DNA from: Thermofilaceae archaeon
GTDB taxonomy: Archaea > Thermoproteota > Thermoprotei > Thermofilales > Thermofilaceae
DNA: 7,012 bases
Direction: 5' to 3'
NCBI GenBank assembly: GCA_027027675.1
Contig: JALVKT010000190.1
Span: forward strand, 1-7,012
Every line of letters begins with the position of its first letter. Within the stretch, counting starts at the first letter, position 1. Of this stretch, positions 1-5,247 are shown one piece after another. A program made the position numbers and the translations under genes. The notes under the pieces are model-generated. The model was not told the DNA's origin. It made no database searches and saw nothing but the letters and a program-made list of their open reading frames with translations.

Positions 1-683
1 TGCTTGGAGGGCTGCCGCGCGAATCTCGGCCGCGGATAGTTAGGCTTAGCCGCGCCGCATCCACGATGGACGTGGCCGCCCGCCTCGCCAGGCTGGGCTG
101 GCCCCCATGGACCATAGTCCTGGCGGAAGAGCAGTCGAGGGGGCGGGGGCGGCGGGGCCACTCCTGGGCTAGCCCGCGGGGCGGCCTGTGGATGTCCCTT
201 ATACTCCCCGGGGGCGACCCGGTGGGGTGGCAGTACGTGCTGGGGGGCGCCGTTGCTACGGCCTTGGAGGGGCTCGGCGCCCCGGTGGAGGTTAGGTGGC
301 CGAACGACGTCTACGCTGCTGGCGGCAAGCTGGCCGGCGTCATCGTGGAGTGCGGGGATGGCTGCGTGGGCGGCGTGGGGGTGAACGTTTTCAACGAGCC
401 GCCTACGCCGAGGGCTGTGAGCCTCTCGAGGCTGGGCTTGGAGGTGGGGATCGAGGAGCTCGCCCTGAGAGTGGCGGGGGCCGCTGAGGCGCTTCACCGC
501 TCGGGGGGCGCGCTGCGCGTGGTGAACAGGCTGCTCTACCGTGGCCCCGCGTGGGTGGCCGTGGACGGCTCGTACCTGCTGTGCCGGCCGGCCGCGGCCC
601 TCGCGGATGGGCTGCTCGCCTTGTGCCCGGGGGGCGTGAGGGCTCTAAGGTTTTGGGAGGTGGAGAGGGTATACTACCCCTAG
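1..683 (+). CDS. Biotin-protein ligase (BirA-type catalytic domain, no HTH), 5' end cut by window
   Basis: Probable biotin-[acetyl-CoA-carboxylase] ligase: makes biotinyl-AMP and transfers biotin to the lysine of a carrier protein such as a biotin carboxyl carrier subunit, in the cytoplasm. Seen: the GRGRRG biotinyl-AMP binding loop (codons at about 141-158), followed by a W-A-S-P-x-G-G-L-W-x-S stretch, then RWPND (about 294-308) and GGKLAG with the conserved lysine (about 321-338), and a small C-terminal beta-rich domain. The first in-frame ATG is at 66, but the family's early Ser-Thr motif (A-S-T-M-D-V-A) straddles it, so that ATG is internal. The frame stays open to base 3, and bases 1-2 are TG, so the real start may be the codon broken by the left edge, giving about 226 residues, a normal length for archaeal enzymes. 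There is no room for an N-terminal DNA-binding domain, so it is probably not a repressor. It ends tail to tail with the aminopropyltransferase gene. Confidence 0.88.
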   Translation, partial: LGGLPRESRPRIVRLSRAASTMDVAARLARLGWPPWTIVLAEEQSRGRGRRGHSWASPRGGLWMSLILPGGDPVGWQYVLGGAVATALEGLGAPVEVRWPNDVYAAGGKLAGVIVECGDGCVGGVGVNVFNEPPTPRAVSLSRLGLEVGIEELALRVAGAAEALHRSGGALRVVNRLLYRGPAWVAVDGSYLLCRPAAALADGLLALCPGGVRALRFWEVERVYYP

Positions 684-1624
684 TATATCGTCGCCGGGTT
701 CGCGTCGGTGGATATCCTCTTCTCGCTCTCAAGGGCCTCCTTGACGTGTTTTGGCAGCGTGAACAGGCACTTGTAGGTTTCAGCGTCGAGGAAGCGGAGG
801 CCGCTTGGGAGGCGGCGCTCAACCTCCTCCCGGGGCAGGAGTGGGTCGCGGCCCTTGGAGGCGAGCATGAAGCCCCACTCGCTGAGGAATGCGGGGATGA
901 ATGCCTTGTAGGGCCTCACGTGCGGGAATACTGAGGCCATGGTGTTCCTGATGATAGCGTACATGAACAGGTTGTACCTCGTAGACGTGGCCTGGGTCAC
1001 CGCCACCCCGTCTGGGGAAAGCGCCCTGTAGACGGCCTGGTAGAACTCCTTCGTGTACAGCTTCACGCCCGGCGTGCCCTCGGCGGGGTCTGTGAGGTCG
1101 AGCACTATGACGTCGAAGCTGCCGGGCTCCGCCTCCTCGAGGAAGCGGCGGCCGTCCTCTATCCTAAGCTCGACCCTCGGGTCGTCGAAGGAGCCCCTGT
1201 GCCACTTCTCCATGTACTTCTTTACAAGCTCTATGAGCTCGCCGTCGATGTCCACCATAACCGCGCGCTCCACGGTGGGGTGGCGGAGAACCTCTCTCAG
1301 CGTGGCTCCCTCGCCGCCGCCTATCACGGCGACCCTCCTGGGGGAGGGGTGCGCGAGCATTGCGGGGTGGACGAGGGCCTCGTGGTAGATGAACTCGTCG
1401 GCCTCCGTGCTCTGGACGTAGCCGTCGAGGAAGAGGGCGTCGCCGAAGGCGAAGGTCTTGGCTATAACTACGTGCTGGTACTTGGTGCGGCCCTCGAAGT
1501 ATATCTTTTCGAGGCCGTGCATGTGCGCCTCCTTGGGGCTTATCCACTCGGTGATCCACATGTACCCCATGTGACGGGTGCTCATCTCGGGGTTCAGGCT
1601 CACAGTGCTCACCGGGGGAAGCAT
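680..1624 (-). CDS. speE: Polyamine aminopropyltransferase, thermospermine-synthase-like
   Basis: Transfers the aminopropyl group of decarboxylated S-adenosylmethionine to a polyamine acceptor, giving spermidine or a longer product. Seen, numbering from the ATG at 1624: L-F-L-D-G at 64-68, YHE at 80-82, the nucleotide-binding GGGEGAT at 102-108 followed by LREVLRH, acidic V-D-I-D at 124-127, E-D-G at 156-158, the catalytic-type D-L-T-D-P at 176-180, and L-Y-T-K-E-F-Y-Q soon after. The GGGEG form (rather than GGGDG), D-x-x-D-P-x-E-G-x-P and W-G-F-x-x-A-S resemble plant ACL5 thermospermine synthases and their crenarchaeal relatives, so thermospermine synthase is as likely as spermidine synthase. 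Full length at 314 residues. The start is uncertain: the TATA box lies too near the ATG at 1624, and GTG at 1603, preceded by GGTGA, or GTG at 1612 fits better; the conserved domain begins near residue 22. Single-gene transcript from its own promoter. Confidence 0.92.
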   Translation of the reverse strand: MLPPVSTVSLNPEMSTRHMGYMWITEWISPKEAHMHGLEKIYFEGRTKYQHVVIAKTFAFGDALFLDGYVQSTEADEFIYHEALVHPAMLAHPSPRRVAVIGGGEGATLREVLRHPTVERAVMVDIDGELIELVKKYMEKWHRGSFDDPRVELRIEDGRRFLEEAEPGSFDVIVLDLTDPAEGTPGVKLYTKEFYQAVYRALSPDGVAVTQATSTRYNLFMYAIIRNTMASVFPHVRPYKAFIPAFLSEWGFMLASKGRDPLLPREEVERRLPSGLRFLDAETYKCLFTLPKHVKEALESEKRISTDANPATIY

Positions 1625-1635
1625 AGACGCCAGGC

Positions 1636-1642
1636 TATATAA
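1636..1642 (-). promoter_or_regulatory. TATA box of the aminopropyltransferase gene
   Basis: On the minus strand this reads TTATATA, flanked by GC-rich sequence. Archaeal transcription usually begins about 26-27 bases downstream of the box centre, here near 1612. That falls inside the longest reading frame, 12 bases after its ATG, which argues for a start at GTG 1612 (leaderless) or GTG 1603. Confidence 0.6.
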
Positions 1643-1818
1643 GGGGCCCGGCCTCGGGTGTCCTAGCCCTCCTCACTGGTCAGAAGTTCCAGCGCTCCTC
1701 ATAGGCCTACTCATGAATGCCATGCCACGAATTTAAGCGTTACAAAGGCGGTAGCGGCGGGAAACGAGCCGGAAAAACTGGGGTGCCGGCACGCGCAGGC
1801 TAGGATTAATGCAGGAAT

Positions 1819-1828
1819 CGCCTAGGCG
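1819..1828. repeat. Perfect 10-base palindrome CGCCTAGGCG
   Basis: The ten bases equal their own reverse complement. The palindrome holds the TAG that ends the minus-strand remnant. A 5-base hairpin stem (GCCGG/CCGGC around a 13-base loop) lies about 30-50 bases to its left. No T-run follows, so it is not a clear terminator; a protein-binding site or chance are both possible. Confidence 0.4.
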
Positions 1829-1998
1829 TTTCTCCACGCCTTCTCGGCTCTTCTAGGAATACTCTCCCACACCTCTTTGTCGACGGCTTCAATCTCGAAG
1901 GGGTGGAGACGCTCAGCGAGCTCTAAAACCCTGCTTATGCCGGCGTGCTTCGCGTGGCCATCACGGGCCTTTGGGGAAGACTTGCCCCCGGCTCTTTA
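1822..1998 (-). pseudogene. Start-less coding-like remnant, about 58 codons
   Basis: Reading the minus strand, a frame is open from just after a TAA at 1998-1996 to a TAG at 1824-1822. Its translation looks protein-like rather than random: about 58 residues, hydrophilic and helix-prone, with S-R-V-L-E-L-A-E-R-L in the middle, then H-P-F-E-I-E-A-V-D-K-E-V-W-E, and ending R-R-A-E-K-A-W-R-N-A. There is no ATG, GTG or TTG in the first two thirds of the frame (the only GTG is at 1872-1870), so an intact gene is not evident. It could be the 3' end of a decayed gene, perhaps with a frameshift upstream (a GTG-initiated frame at about 2006-1935 overlaps it in another phase), or chance in GC-rich DNA. 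I do not recognise the family. Confidence 0.3.
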
Positions 1999-2065
1999 AG
2001 GGTCACATGAGTCTATGCACCGCCCGAATATACTAAGCTGTTGCCGCTGTAGCAGGGGAAGGAGC

Positions 2066-2075
2066 TATAATATAT
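2066..2075 (+). promoter_or_regulatory. TATA box of the ZIP transporter gene
   Basis: TATAATATAT, preceded by the purine-rich GGGGAAGGAG that could serve as a BRE. The predicted transcript start is near 2096-2098, so the TTG at 2085 is probably not in the message. GTG at 2100 would be nearly leaderless, and ATG at 2121 would have a leader of about 24 bases. Confidence 0.6.
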
Positions 2076-2120
2076 GTTAATGTATTGCAAGGTACAATTG
2101 TGCCTGGACTCACTGGCTTT

Positions 2121-2903
2121 ATGGCTGAGCAGCTGCTGCGGCTATCAGGCGGCAACCCCGTAGTCGCCGCCGTGTACGCGGGGCTCTTCGTGACTGCTAC
2201 CACGTCGCTGGGCTCCCTCGTGGCCCTGGCCGCGCACAAGCTGCCGAAGTGGAGCGTCGAGCTGAGCCTCTCCTACGCGGCGGGGGTTATGATAGTGGCG
2301 AGCTTTACGAGCCTCATACTCCCCGCCATAGAGGCGTCGGGGGGCTTCAGCGTCGTCGCGGTTGGGATAGCGCTGGGCCTGTTCCTCGTGTACCTCGTTG
2401 ACAGGTTCGTCCCCCACGAGCACCTGGTGAAGGGGTTTGAGGGGCCGCCGGAGCTGGGGAGGCTCCTCAAGAAGGCGTGGCTTGTGGCGCTGGCCGTCAT
2501 TATACACAACCTTCCGGAGGGGCTTGCCGTGGGCACGACGATGGTGTACGACGTGGGGCTCGGCGTGGTGACCGCGATAGCCATCGGCATACAGGACATC
2601 CCTGAGGGGACTGTGGTGTCGCTGCCCCTAGCCGTGCTCCAGGGCAGGCGGCTCCAGCCCGTGGCTATAGGCGTTCTGAGCGGCGTATCGGAGCTTCTCA
2701 CCGCGGTTGCCGGCGCGCTCCTCTTCTCGATGGCGAGGCCCCTACTGCCCCTTGGGCTGGCGCTGGCCGGGGGAGCCATGCTCTACGTCACCGTGAAGGA
2801 GATGATACCGGAGATTTACAGGAAGGAGGAGAACGAGCTGCTTGTCACCGCGGGCTTCTTCCTCGGCTTCTACACGATGCTCTTCCTCGACACAATGCTG
2901 TAA
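2121..2903 (+). CDS. ZIP family metal transporter (GufA/ZupT-like)
   Basis: Integral membrane importer of a divalent metal, most often zinc and sometimes iron or manganese, moving it into the cytoplasm. Seen: about eight hydrophobic segments in 260 residues, and the two ZIP signature helices, H-N-L-P-E-G at about 129-134 and Q-D-I-P-E-G at about 158-163, whose polar and acidic residues form the binuclear metal path in the family. The Gln in place of the second His is typical of the GufA branch. The loop after the third segment is short with a P-H-E-H cluster instead of a long His-rich loop. The protein ends in the usual hydrophobic G-F-F-L-G-F-Y-x-M-L-F. Start: the frame opens at TTG 2085, but the TATA position favours GTG 2100 or ATG 2121; I chose the ATG. 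It sits in a metal-transport neighbourhood with an ABC importer. Metal specificity cannot be read from the sequence. Confidence 0.9.
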   Translation: MAEQLLRLSGGNPVVAAVYAGLFVTATTSLGSLVALAAHKLPKWSVELSLSYAAGVMIVASFTSLILPAIEASGGFSVVAVGIALGLFLVYLVDRFVPHEHLVKGFEGPPELGRLLKKAWLVALAVIIHNLPEGLAVGTTMVYDVGLGVVTAIAIGIQDIPEGTVVSLPLAVLQGRRLQPVAIGVLSGVSELLTAVAGALLFSMARPLLPLGLALAGGAMLYVTVKEMIPEIYRKEENELLVTAGFFLGFYTMLFLDTML

Positions 2904-2925
2904 CAAAGAATTTCCCCCGCCCTCC

Positions 2926-3519
2926 ATGTATACAAGGGGTGGAGCGTTGAGGAGCGTGGAGAAGTTTTACCTCCTCCTACACCCTAGGCCGGCCTACATC
3001 ATCGGGAGCGGCAGGTGGGGTGAACGGGTAAACTTCATGGCTGCAAGCTGGGTCACACCCGTGGCCGAGGAGCCGCCGCTCGTCGGCGTGGCCGTCGACG
3101 TGGAGAGCTACACGCACGAGCTCATATCGGCATACGGCGAGTTCACGGTGAACGTGCTGCCGCTCGACAGGGTGGAGGACATATACTACGCCGGCAGCAG
3201 GAGCGGCAGGGAGGCCGACAAGGCTGGGGCCCTGGGGGCCGTCAGGGGCGAGGCCGTTGGGGCGCCCGTGGTTAGGGGCGCGATAGGCGTCCTGGAGTGC
3301 CGCGTCGCCGGCAGCTACGAGGCAGAGGACGTGACATTCTTTGTTGGACGGGTCCTCGCGGCCAGGGCCGACGAGGAACTGTTTGACGAGAGGAGGGGGT
3401 GGAGGCTCGGCAAGGTGGACTTGCCGCTGCACAACTGGGGCCGCGGCTTCTACGGTGTTGGGAGGTTCGTCCTCGCTGGCTCTAGGGGGCGGAGAGGCGG
3501 CGGGCCTGGGCGAGTATAG
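2926..3519 (+). CDS. Flavin reductase-like, FMN-binding split-barrel protein
   Basis: About 197 residues of the flavin reductase-like fold, which binds FMN and in relatives uses NAD(P)H to reduce free flavin or, in some archaeal members, ferric complexes. Seen, numbering from the ATG at 2926: L-H-P-R-P at 18-22, the N-F-M-A-A-S-W-V-T-P signature at 36-45 with the following P-P-L-V-G-V-A strand, and G-E-F-T-V-N-V-L near 72-79, all typical of the FMN pocket. The start is not settled: TTG at 2947 has a GGGGTGG Shine-Dalgarno-like stretch just upstream, GTG at 2956 is also possible, and the reading frame is open further upstream over the end of the ZIP gene, but that part is not conserved-looking. 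The last 12 residues (Arg- and Gly-rich) are encoded over the 3' end of the opposite gene. It follows the ZIP gene by 22 bases and may be co-transcribed with it; a role in reducing metal before or after uptake is only a guess. Confidence 0.8.
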   Translation: MYTRGGALRSVEKFYLLLHPRPAYIIGSGRWGERVNFMAASWVTPVAEEPPLVGVAVDVESYTHELISAYGEFTVNVLPLDRVEDIYYAGSRSGREADKAGALGAVRGEAVGAPVVRGAIGVLECRVAGSYEAEDVTFFVGRVLAARADEELFDERRGWRLGKVDLPLHNWGRGFYGVGRFVLAGSRGRRGGGPGRV

Positions 3520-4411
3520 TGGAGAGCTTGTCGGGGATGGTTTCCTCCGTGAGGGGGCTGGGAACCTCTAGTACGGGGAGGCCGTAGGCGGAGGCTATCT
3601 CCCTGGCTTTCTGGTTCACGGGGGCTCCCTTAGCCTCGACTATGACTATTAGCTGTATGCGGCGCGCGGCCGCTGCGGCCTCTATGTCCCGTATGTCGTC
3701 GGGCGAGGGGGGCACGTCGTGCTCCTTTATGAAGAGCTTGTCCACCGAGACGTTGAGCCAGGTGACCGCGTACTGGGCTAGGGGAGTGGTGGCGGCGGCG
3801 TGGAGGTTTAGGCTGGGCGCCTTCTCTAGGAGCGCGTTTACCCTCGCTATGGCCTGGCTTGCGGCTTCGGCGTAGTGGGACTTGCAGCGGGGATTGGCCT
3901 GGGCGAGCTTTGAGGCTAGGAATCTTATGTAGGCGATGTAGTTGTGGGGGTCGTAGATCGGCATGTGCAGGTTTGGCTGGTGCGTGGCGGGGTTTAGGTA
4001 TATCTTAACCCCGGGTACGCGCGTGATCACTACGAGGGTTGCGTTGAACTCGCCCTGTTCCGCGAGGCTTTCTATCTGGGCCTCGAAGGGGGCGTGGCCA
4101 GTCGACACTATGACCGTGGCCTCCCTCAGCTTCGCGACGTCCCCGGGCTTCAGCTGGTAGTCGTGGGGGTCAACGCCGGGCGGGGCAACGGTGTAGAGCT
4201 CGTCGCCGGGGCAGAGGAGCTGTTTCACGTCGGGCGCGAGTGAGGGGAATGTTACCGCTACTACGAGGCGTGTGCCCGTCCTCTGCTGGGGGGCCGGCGA
4301 GATGAGCGCTATTGTGGCGGCCGCGGCTAGTAGCGTCGCCACTGCCAGGGCGTATATGAAGAGCCTGCCCTTGTGCATGGTGTTCCCGTTGTTGGACGCC
4401 ATTATGTGCAC
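3482..4411 (-). CDS. Metal ABC transporter substrate-binding protein (ZnuA/TroA-like)
   Basis: Extracytoplasmic receptor that captures a divalent metal (zinc or manganese in the family) and hands it to the permease. Seen, from GTG 4411: positively charged start, hydrophobic segment at about 17-38 that works as signal or membrane anchor (no clear lipobox Cys), first lobe with G-V-D-P-H-D-Y-Q-L-K-P at 79-89 supplying ligand His83, then N-L-H-M-P-I-Y-D-P at 147-155 supplying a second ligand (His149). The usual third His in an S-H-D-A-F motif is replaced by T-T-P-L-A-Q-Y at 208-214, and the final Asp region reads V-P-S-P-L at 283-287; His231 in K-E-H-D may substitute. The only two cysteines, 67 and 176, could form a disulfide. 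309 residues is normal. The start could also be ATG 4402, nine bases downstream, or ATG 4378. Divergent from the ATPase/permease operon, which completes the transporter. Confidence 0.88.
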   Translation of the reverse strand: MHIMASNNGNTMHKGRLFIYALAVATLLAAAATIALISPAPQQRTGTRLVVAVTFPSLAPDVKQLLCPGDELYTVAPPGVDPHDYQLKPGDVAKLREATVIVSTGHAPFEAQIESLAEQGEFNATLVVITRVPGVKIYLNPATHQPNLHMPIYDPHNYIAYIRFLASKLAQANPRCKSHYAEAASQAIARVNALLEKAPSLNLHAAATTPLAQYAVTWLNVSVDKLFIKEHDVPPSPDDIRDIEAAAAARRIQLIVIVEAKGAPVNQKAREIASAYGLPVLEVPSPLTEETIPDKLSTILAQARRLSAP

Positions 4412-4484
4412 CTAGGGGAGAATAGCCTGGGAAAAATATATCTGTTGTGCACATATCTCCCTAAATAGGTGCATATCTGTGCAC
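4373..4484. promoter_or_regulatory. Divergent operator array of GTGCAC/GTGCAT elements
   Basis: Five elements: GTGCAT at 4373-4378, GTGCAC at 4406-4411, GTGCAC at 4447-4452, GTGCAT at 4469-4474, GTGCAC at 4479-4484. Their first bases are 33, 41, 22 and 10 bases apart, close to whole turns of B-DNA, so they would face one side of the helix. GTGCACATATCT (4447-4458) and GTGCATATCTGT (4469-4480) are near-direct repeats 22 bases apart, and GTGCACA (4447-4453) faces TGTGCAC (4478-4484) as an inverted repeat. They flank the common TATA region and cover both likely transcript starts and start codons, as expected for a repressor of both genes. The NikR-like regulator encoded at the end of the operon is the obvious candidate binder. 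The two elements inside coding sequence encode Met-His, so some repetition could be coincidence. Confidence 0.6.
4432..4441. promoter_or_regulatory. Bidirectional TATA region of the divergent metal-transport genes
   Basis: AAAAATATAT on +, ATATATTTTT on -. Counting about 26-27 bases from its centre gives transcript starts near 4464 on + (a leader of about 15 bases to the ATPase GTG at 4479) and near 4411 on - (leaderless at the substrate-binding-protein GTG 4411, or a leader of about nine bases to ATG 4402). A second weak candidate, CTAAATAG at 4461-4468, would place the + start at about 4491 and require GTG 4503. Confidence 0.5.
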
Positions 4485-5246
4485 GGGAAGCCACACGTCA
4501 AGGTGGAAGACCTCACGATAGCGTACAGGGGCGAGTACGTCTTCAACGGCGACGGATTCGAGGTGGAGGGGCCGGGCCTCGTGACCGTGATCGGGCCCAA
4601 CGGGGCCGGCAAGACGACGCTCTTCAGGGCGATAATGGGGCTCGTGAAGCCCCTGAGGGGCCGCGTGTACGTGAACGGCGAGGACGTAACTGGGAGCCCG
4701 GGGCGCGCGGGCAGGCATATAGGCTACGTCCCGCAGCTGGCGCACGTGTACAGGGGCTTCCCGCTTACTGGGCGGGAGCTCGTGGAGTTGTCGCTGAGGC
4801 TTAGGGGTAGGCCGCCCCGGCTCCACGTGCCCCGGGGGGTTAGGGAGAGGGCTGAGAGGTATCTCAGGGCTGTTGGGGCTGAGAGGTTCGCTGATAGGCC
4901 CGTGTCCAGGCTTAGCGGGGGGCAGCTGCAGAGGATACTTATCGCTAGGGCGCTGGCCAGGGAGACGCCGATACTCGTGATGGACGAGCCTCTGAGCGCG
5001 ATAGACCCTCGGGGGAAGGAGGGTATAGCGAGGATTATAGAGGAGACGGCGAGGGACAAGCTCGTGTTCGTGTCGTCGCACGACCCCATAATGTTCCTGC
5101 ATAGGAGCAAGTACCTCATGGTTGTCAACAGGGGCATAAAGGGCTTCGGCAGCCCGGAGAAGACTTTTAGGCTGGAGCTGCTGCGCCACGCGTATGGTGG
5201 CAGCGTGTACATGATTGAGAAGTGTATACACGTGTTTGAGAGGTGA
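4479..5246 (+). CDS. Metal ABC transporter ATP-binding protein (ZnuC-like)
   Basis: Cytoplasmic ATPase that powers import with the permease encoded immediately downstream and the binding protein encoded divergently. Seen in 255 residues: Walker A G-P-N-G-A-G-K-T-T at 39-47, Q-loop Gln86 in G-Y-V-P-Q, ABC signature L-S-G-G-Q at 145-149, Walker B I-L-V-M-D with catalytic Glu170, D-loop S-A-I-D at 173-176, and H-loop His201. All catalytic residues are present. The pairing with an ABC-3 family permease and a ZnuA/TroA-like receptor points to zinc or manganese rather than nickel or iron-siderophore import. Start: GTG 4479, which lies within a GTGCAC operator element; no Shine-Dalgarno sequence is evident and the leader would be short. 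The stop overlaps the permease start by one base, so translation is probably coupled. Confidence 0.93.
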   Translation: MHGKPHVKVEDLTIAYRGEYVFNGDGFEVEGPGLVTVIGPNGAGKTTLFRAIMGLVKPLRGRVYVNGEDVTGSPGRAGRHIGYVPQLAHVYRGFPLTGRELVELSLRLRGRPPRLHVPRGVRERAERYLRAVGAERFADRPVSRLSGGQLQRILIARALARETPILVMDEPLSAIDPRGKEGIARIIEETARDKLVFVSSHDPIMFLHRSKYLMVVNRGIKGFGSPEKTFRLELLRHAYGGSVYMIEKCIHVFER

Positions 5247-5247
5247 T
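5240..5247 (+). promoter_or_regulatory. Shine-Dalgarno sequence within the ATPase/permease junction
   Basis: GAGGTGAT is an eight-base match to the expected complement of the 16S 3' end and contains the ATPase TGA stop. Its spacing, four bases to TTG 5252, favours that codon for the permease over ATG 5246, which overlaps the element itself. Confidence 0.5.

Larger units (their letters stand above)
1643..2060. other. Intergenic stretch without a confident gene
   Basis: Between the promoter of the aminopropyltransferase gene and that of the ZIP transporter. It holds the palindrome at 1819-1828, the minus-strand remnant at 1822-1998, and a weak imperfect hairpin of GGGG/CCCC arms at about 1973-1988. 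I found no tRNA-like T-arm, no C/D box pair and no complete ORF with a credible start and Shine-Dalgarno sequence. An AT-rich ATTTAAG at about 1731-1737 could be a TATA element on either strand, but nothing convincing lies downstream. Confidence 0.5.

Noticed and set aside
1199..1642. 147-codon + strand frame antisense to the aminopropyltransferase
   Set aside because: Mirrors a well-conserved gene, has no family motifs, and long antisense frames are expected in GC-rich coding DNA.
1675..1725. 16-codon minus-strand ORF beginning ATG near 1722 with an AT-rich box upstream
   Set aside because: Very short, no Shine-Dalgarno sequence, and no similarity that I recognise; not enough to call a gene.
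1731..1830. Possible small structured RNA or tRNA
   Set aside because: Only one 5-base stem and the palindrome are seen; no T-arm, no cloverleaf pairing and no C/D or H/ACA boxes.
2273..2779. 168-codon minus-strand frame antisense to the ZIP gene
   Set aside because: Ser/Pro/Thr-rich shadow of a clear membrane transporter.
4461..5231. 256-codon minus-strand frame antisense to the ABC ATPase
   Set aside because: The opposite strand carries all ABC ATPase motifs; the antisense product is Pro/Arg/His-rich low-complexity sequence with no recognisable fold.
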